Source: Candidatus Faecousia faecipullorum (GTDB lineage Bacteria; Bacillota; Clostridia; Oscillospirales; Oscillospiraceae). From it: a stretch of DNA of 23,864 nucleotides. The stretch is from NCBI GenBank assembly GCA_018710805.1, contig DVJG01000150.1, positions 1-23,864 on the forward strand, written 5' to 3'. Shown here in pieces: positions 22,038-23,864 of the stretch. Position 1 is the stretch's first letter. Each line of letters starts with the position of its first letter. Position numbers and translations under genes: made by a program. Below the pieces are notes generated by a model, which saw only the letters and a list, made by a program, of their open reading frames with translations, was not told the DNA's origin and ran no database searches.

Positions 22038-23840
22038 ATGGAAATTTTTAGAGCCATTATTCAGCTTCTGGGTGGTCTCGCCATGTTCCTCTATGGCATT
22101 GAGGTCATGGGCGACGGCCTGAAGAACAGTTCCGGCGCGGCCCTGAAACGGGTCTTGGAAAAAGTTACCGGAAGCGTACTCATGGGCGTTCTTACCGGCA
22201 CTTTGGTCACCGCGGTCATTCAAAGCTCCACGGCTACCATCGTTTTGACCGTGGCCCTCATTGGTGCGGGAGTTCTAAGCCTGAAACAGGCCGTGTCCAT
22301 CGTCATGGGCGCCAATATCGGCACCACCGTCACGGCCCAGATTATCCGACTGTCTTCTATTGAGGCTGGGGACAATCTGCTTCTCATGCTTTGTGATACC
22401 GACACCCTGGCTCCCATAGCTTTGGTGGTGGGCATCATTCTTCTGATGTTCATCAAGTCGAAATCCTCCAAATCCATTGGCGACATTTTTGTGGGCTTCG
22501 GCGTGCTCTTTGTGGGCCTGAGCATCATGACCGACGGCGTCAAACCGCTGATCGGCACCGATGCCTTTGTCAGCTTTGTGGGACTGCTGAACAATCCCAT
22601 TCTGGGCATCCTGGTGGGATTGGTGCTGACGGTCATCGTCCAGAGCTCCTCCGCTACCGTGGGTATGCTGCAGACCGTTGCCTCGGTGCCGGGAGCCGGC
22701 ATCACCTTCGCCATGGCCTATCCTGTGATTATGGGCATCAACCTGGGTACCTGTGTCACCACCGCCATGGTCTGCTCCATCGGCACCTCCAAGGACGCCA
22801 AGCGTACCGGCGTTGTCCACATTGCCTTCAACACCATTGGCACGGTGCTCTTTATGATTGTCATGACCCTGCTTCAGAAGGGAGCTGTCTTTGGCAGCGC
22901 CTACTGGGTCCGCGCTGTGGACAGCGGCGCCATCGCCAACTTCCAGACCGTGTTCAACCTGATTACCGCCATTGTCCTGATCCCCTTTGCAAACTGGCTG
23001 GTGAAGCTGTCCATGGTCATTGTCCGGGAGGAGAAACCCCAGGAGGACAAGCATCCGGAACTTCACACCCTGGACGAGAAGCTCTATATTTCCCCCGCCG
23101 TGGCTGTCGCTGAAACGGTGAAGGCGGTGGCGGCTATGGGCGCCCTGGCAAGGGATAACTTTAAAAAGGCTACCCGTGTCCTCTATAAGTATGATCCGGT
23201 GCTGGTTGCGGAAATTGAGGAAGACGAAGATGTGCTGGACCAGTTCACCGACGAAGCCGACCACTTCCTCATCGGCCTGTCTAAGAATATCGAGAACGAG
23301 TGGGACGACCGCCAGCTGGATATGCTCATGCAGACTGTGCCCAACTTTGAGCGTATCGGCGACTACGCCACGAACCTGGTGGAACTGTCCCAGCGTCTCC
23401 AGGCCGAAAGCGCCAGCTTCTCCGATACGGCAAAGAAGGAACTGCACCTCATCTGTGCCGCCGTCAATGAGATTCTGGACATCACCGTAACGGCCTTTGC
23501 CGCGGGAGACGATAAGAAGGCCGTTGCCATTGAGCCTTTGGAGGAGACCATCGACGACATGGTCATGATTCTCCGCGATCGGCATACCAAGCGCCTGAAA
23601 AATGGCACCTGTTCCGTTGGCTCGGGCCTGGTGTTCATGGAGACGCTGACCTATCTGGAGCGCGCCTCCGACCAGTGTTCCTCCATCGCCGTTATGATGC
23701 TGGCAAGGTCCAACGAGGACATTCTCCAGAACCACTATGACTATCTTCGGGAGGTCCACGCAGGCAACGACCTGGGCTACCGGGCCGAAAAGGAGCGCCG
23801 CAGAGAGCAGTATATTAAGCCCTTGAAGGAAATTCATTAA
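22038..23840 (+). CDS. Na+/phosphate cotransporter family protein with C-terminal PhoU-like domain
   Basis: A 600-residue membrane protein importing phosphate with sodium. The N-terminal half (to about 330) contains two inverted Na_Pi_cotrans repeats, each with the QSS signature: AVIQSSTATIVLTVAL and VIVQSSSATVGMLQTV, plus GANIGTTVTAQI and GINLGTCVTTAM. About eight hydrophobic spans are visible. The C-terminal half (about 350-585) is helical and PhoU-like (LMQTVPNFERIGDYATNLVELS, then ERASDQCSSIAVMML), probably sensing or gating transport. ATAGGAG precedes ATG 22038. Full length for the bacterial NptA/YjbB-like group. Upstream PhoP-box-like repeats predict induction at low phosphate. A new ribosome site (AAGGAGGGG, near 23850) shows another gene starts just past the window. 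Confidence 0.94.
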   Translation: MEIFRAIIQLLGGLAMFLYGIEVMGDGLKNSSGAALKRVLEKVTGSVLMGVLTGTLVTAVIQSSTATIVLTVALIGAGVLSLKQAVSIVMGANIGTTVTAQIIRLSSIEAGDNLLLMLCDTDTLAPIALVVGIILLMFIKSKSSKSIGDIFVGFGVLFVGLSIMTDGVKPLIGTDAFVSFVGLLNNPILGILVGLVLTVIVQSSSATVGMLQTVASVPGAGITFAMAYPVIMGINLGTCVTTAMVCSIGTSKDAKRTGVVHIAFNTIGTVLFMIVMTLLQKGAVFGSAYWVRAVDSGAIANFQTVFNLITAIVLIPFANWLVKLSMVIVREEKPQEDKHPELHTLDEKLYISPAVAVAETVKAVAAMGALARDNFKKATRVLYKYDPVLVAEIEEDEDVLDQFTDEADHFLIGLSKNIENEWDDRQLDMLMQTVPNFERIGDYATNLVELSQRLQAESASFSDTAKKELHLICAAVNEILDITVTAFAAGDDKKAVAIEPLEETIDDMVMILRDRHTKRLKNGTCSVGSGLVFMETLTYLERASDQCSSIAVMMLARSNEDILQNHYDYLREVHAGNDLGYRAEKERRREQYIKPLKEIH

Positions 23841-23864
23841 CAGCAAAATAAGGAGGGGAGGGTC

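Noticed and set aside
1..23864. CRISPR array, tRNA, rRNA or riboswitch
   Set aside because: No regularly spaced repeats, cloverleaf or known aptamer core was seen by eye; leaders before proS and the transporter are too short for T-box elements.

Overview
The window looks like a chromosomal segment from a gut-type Clostridia bacterium (Bacillota, probably Oscillospirales-like). The clues are an Rnf-type electron-transport operon in the clostridial C-D-G-E-A order, lipoproteins with Gram-positive style lipoboxes, consensus sigma-A promoters, a PhoP-box-like array, a short type 3 prolyl-tRNA synthetase, and AbiE and serine-recombinase modules of the kind common in gut Firmicutes. The taxonomic call is inference; no rRNA or tRNA gene is present.

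Region 1 (1-9370) is accessory and mosaic. It starts with the end of an AbiEi antitoxin gene and an AbiEii toxin gene carrying a one-base frameshift. AbiEii breaks off near position 877 and runs directly into a sugar ABC permease that lacks its N terminus. Intact GH31 and GH13 glucosidase genes follow. One base after the GH13 stop codon the sequence becomes the C-terminal half of a type III-like restriction helicase/nuclease. Two mini-ORFs, a serine recombinase without a zinc ribbon, a small unknown protein and about 300 bp of gene-free DNA with palindromes complete the region. The sugar block therefore sits inside phage-defence/mobile DNA with both joins cutting coding sequence: either a real rearrangement or an assembly misjoin.

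Region 2 (9371-17270, minus strand) is one compact operon running from a near-perfect promoter at 17242-17270 to a terminator at 9371-9407. The order is duplicated-domain lipoprotein, apbE, rnfC, rnfD, rnfG, rnfE, rnfA, NusG-II protein, Gx transporter. It is the most interesting part. It has no rnfB. RnfA has lost both cysteines, and RnfE one of two, that bind the intramembrane [2Fe-2S] cluster in canonical Rnf/Nqr complexes. RnfG is about twice the normal length, with two FMN-binding-like domains. The flavinylation threonines of RnfD and RnfG, the ApbE flavin transferase and the eight RnfC cluster cysteines are all kept. This suggests an Rnf-like, flavin-based transmembrane electron route that no longer uses the ferredoxin/RnfB entry.

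Region 3 (17370-23864) is housekeeping: a single-chain L-serine dehydratase (minus), then on the plus strand proS, a FlaR-like P-loop kinase, nrdG, dut and a Na/Pi cotransporter with a PhoU-like tail. The transporter promoter is preceded by three 11-bp-spaced PhoP-box hexamers, which predicts phosphate-starvation control.
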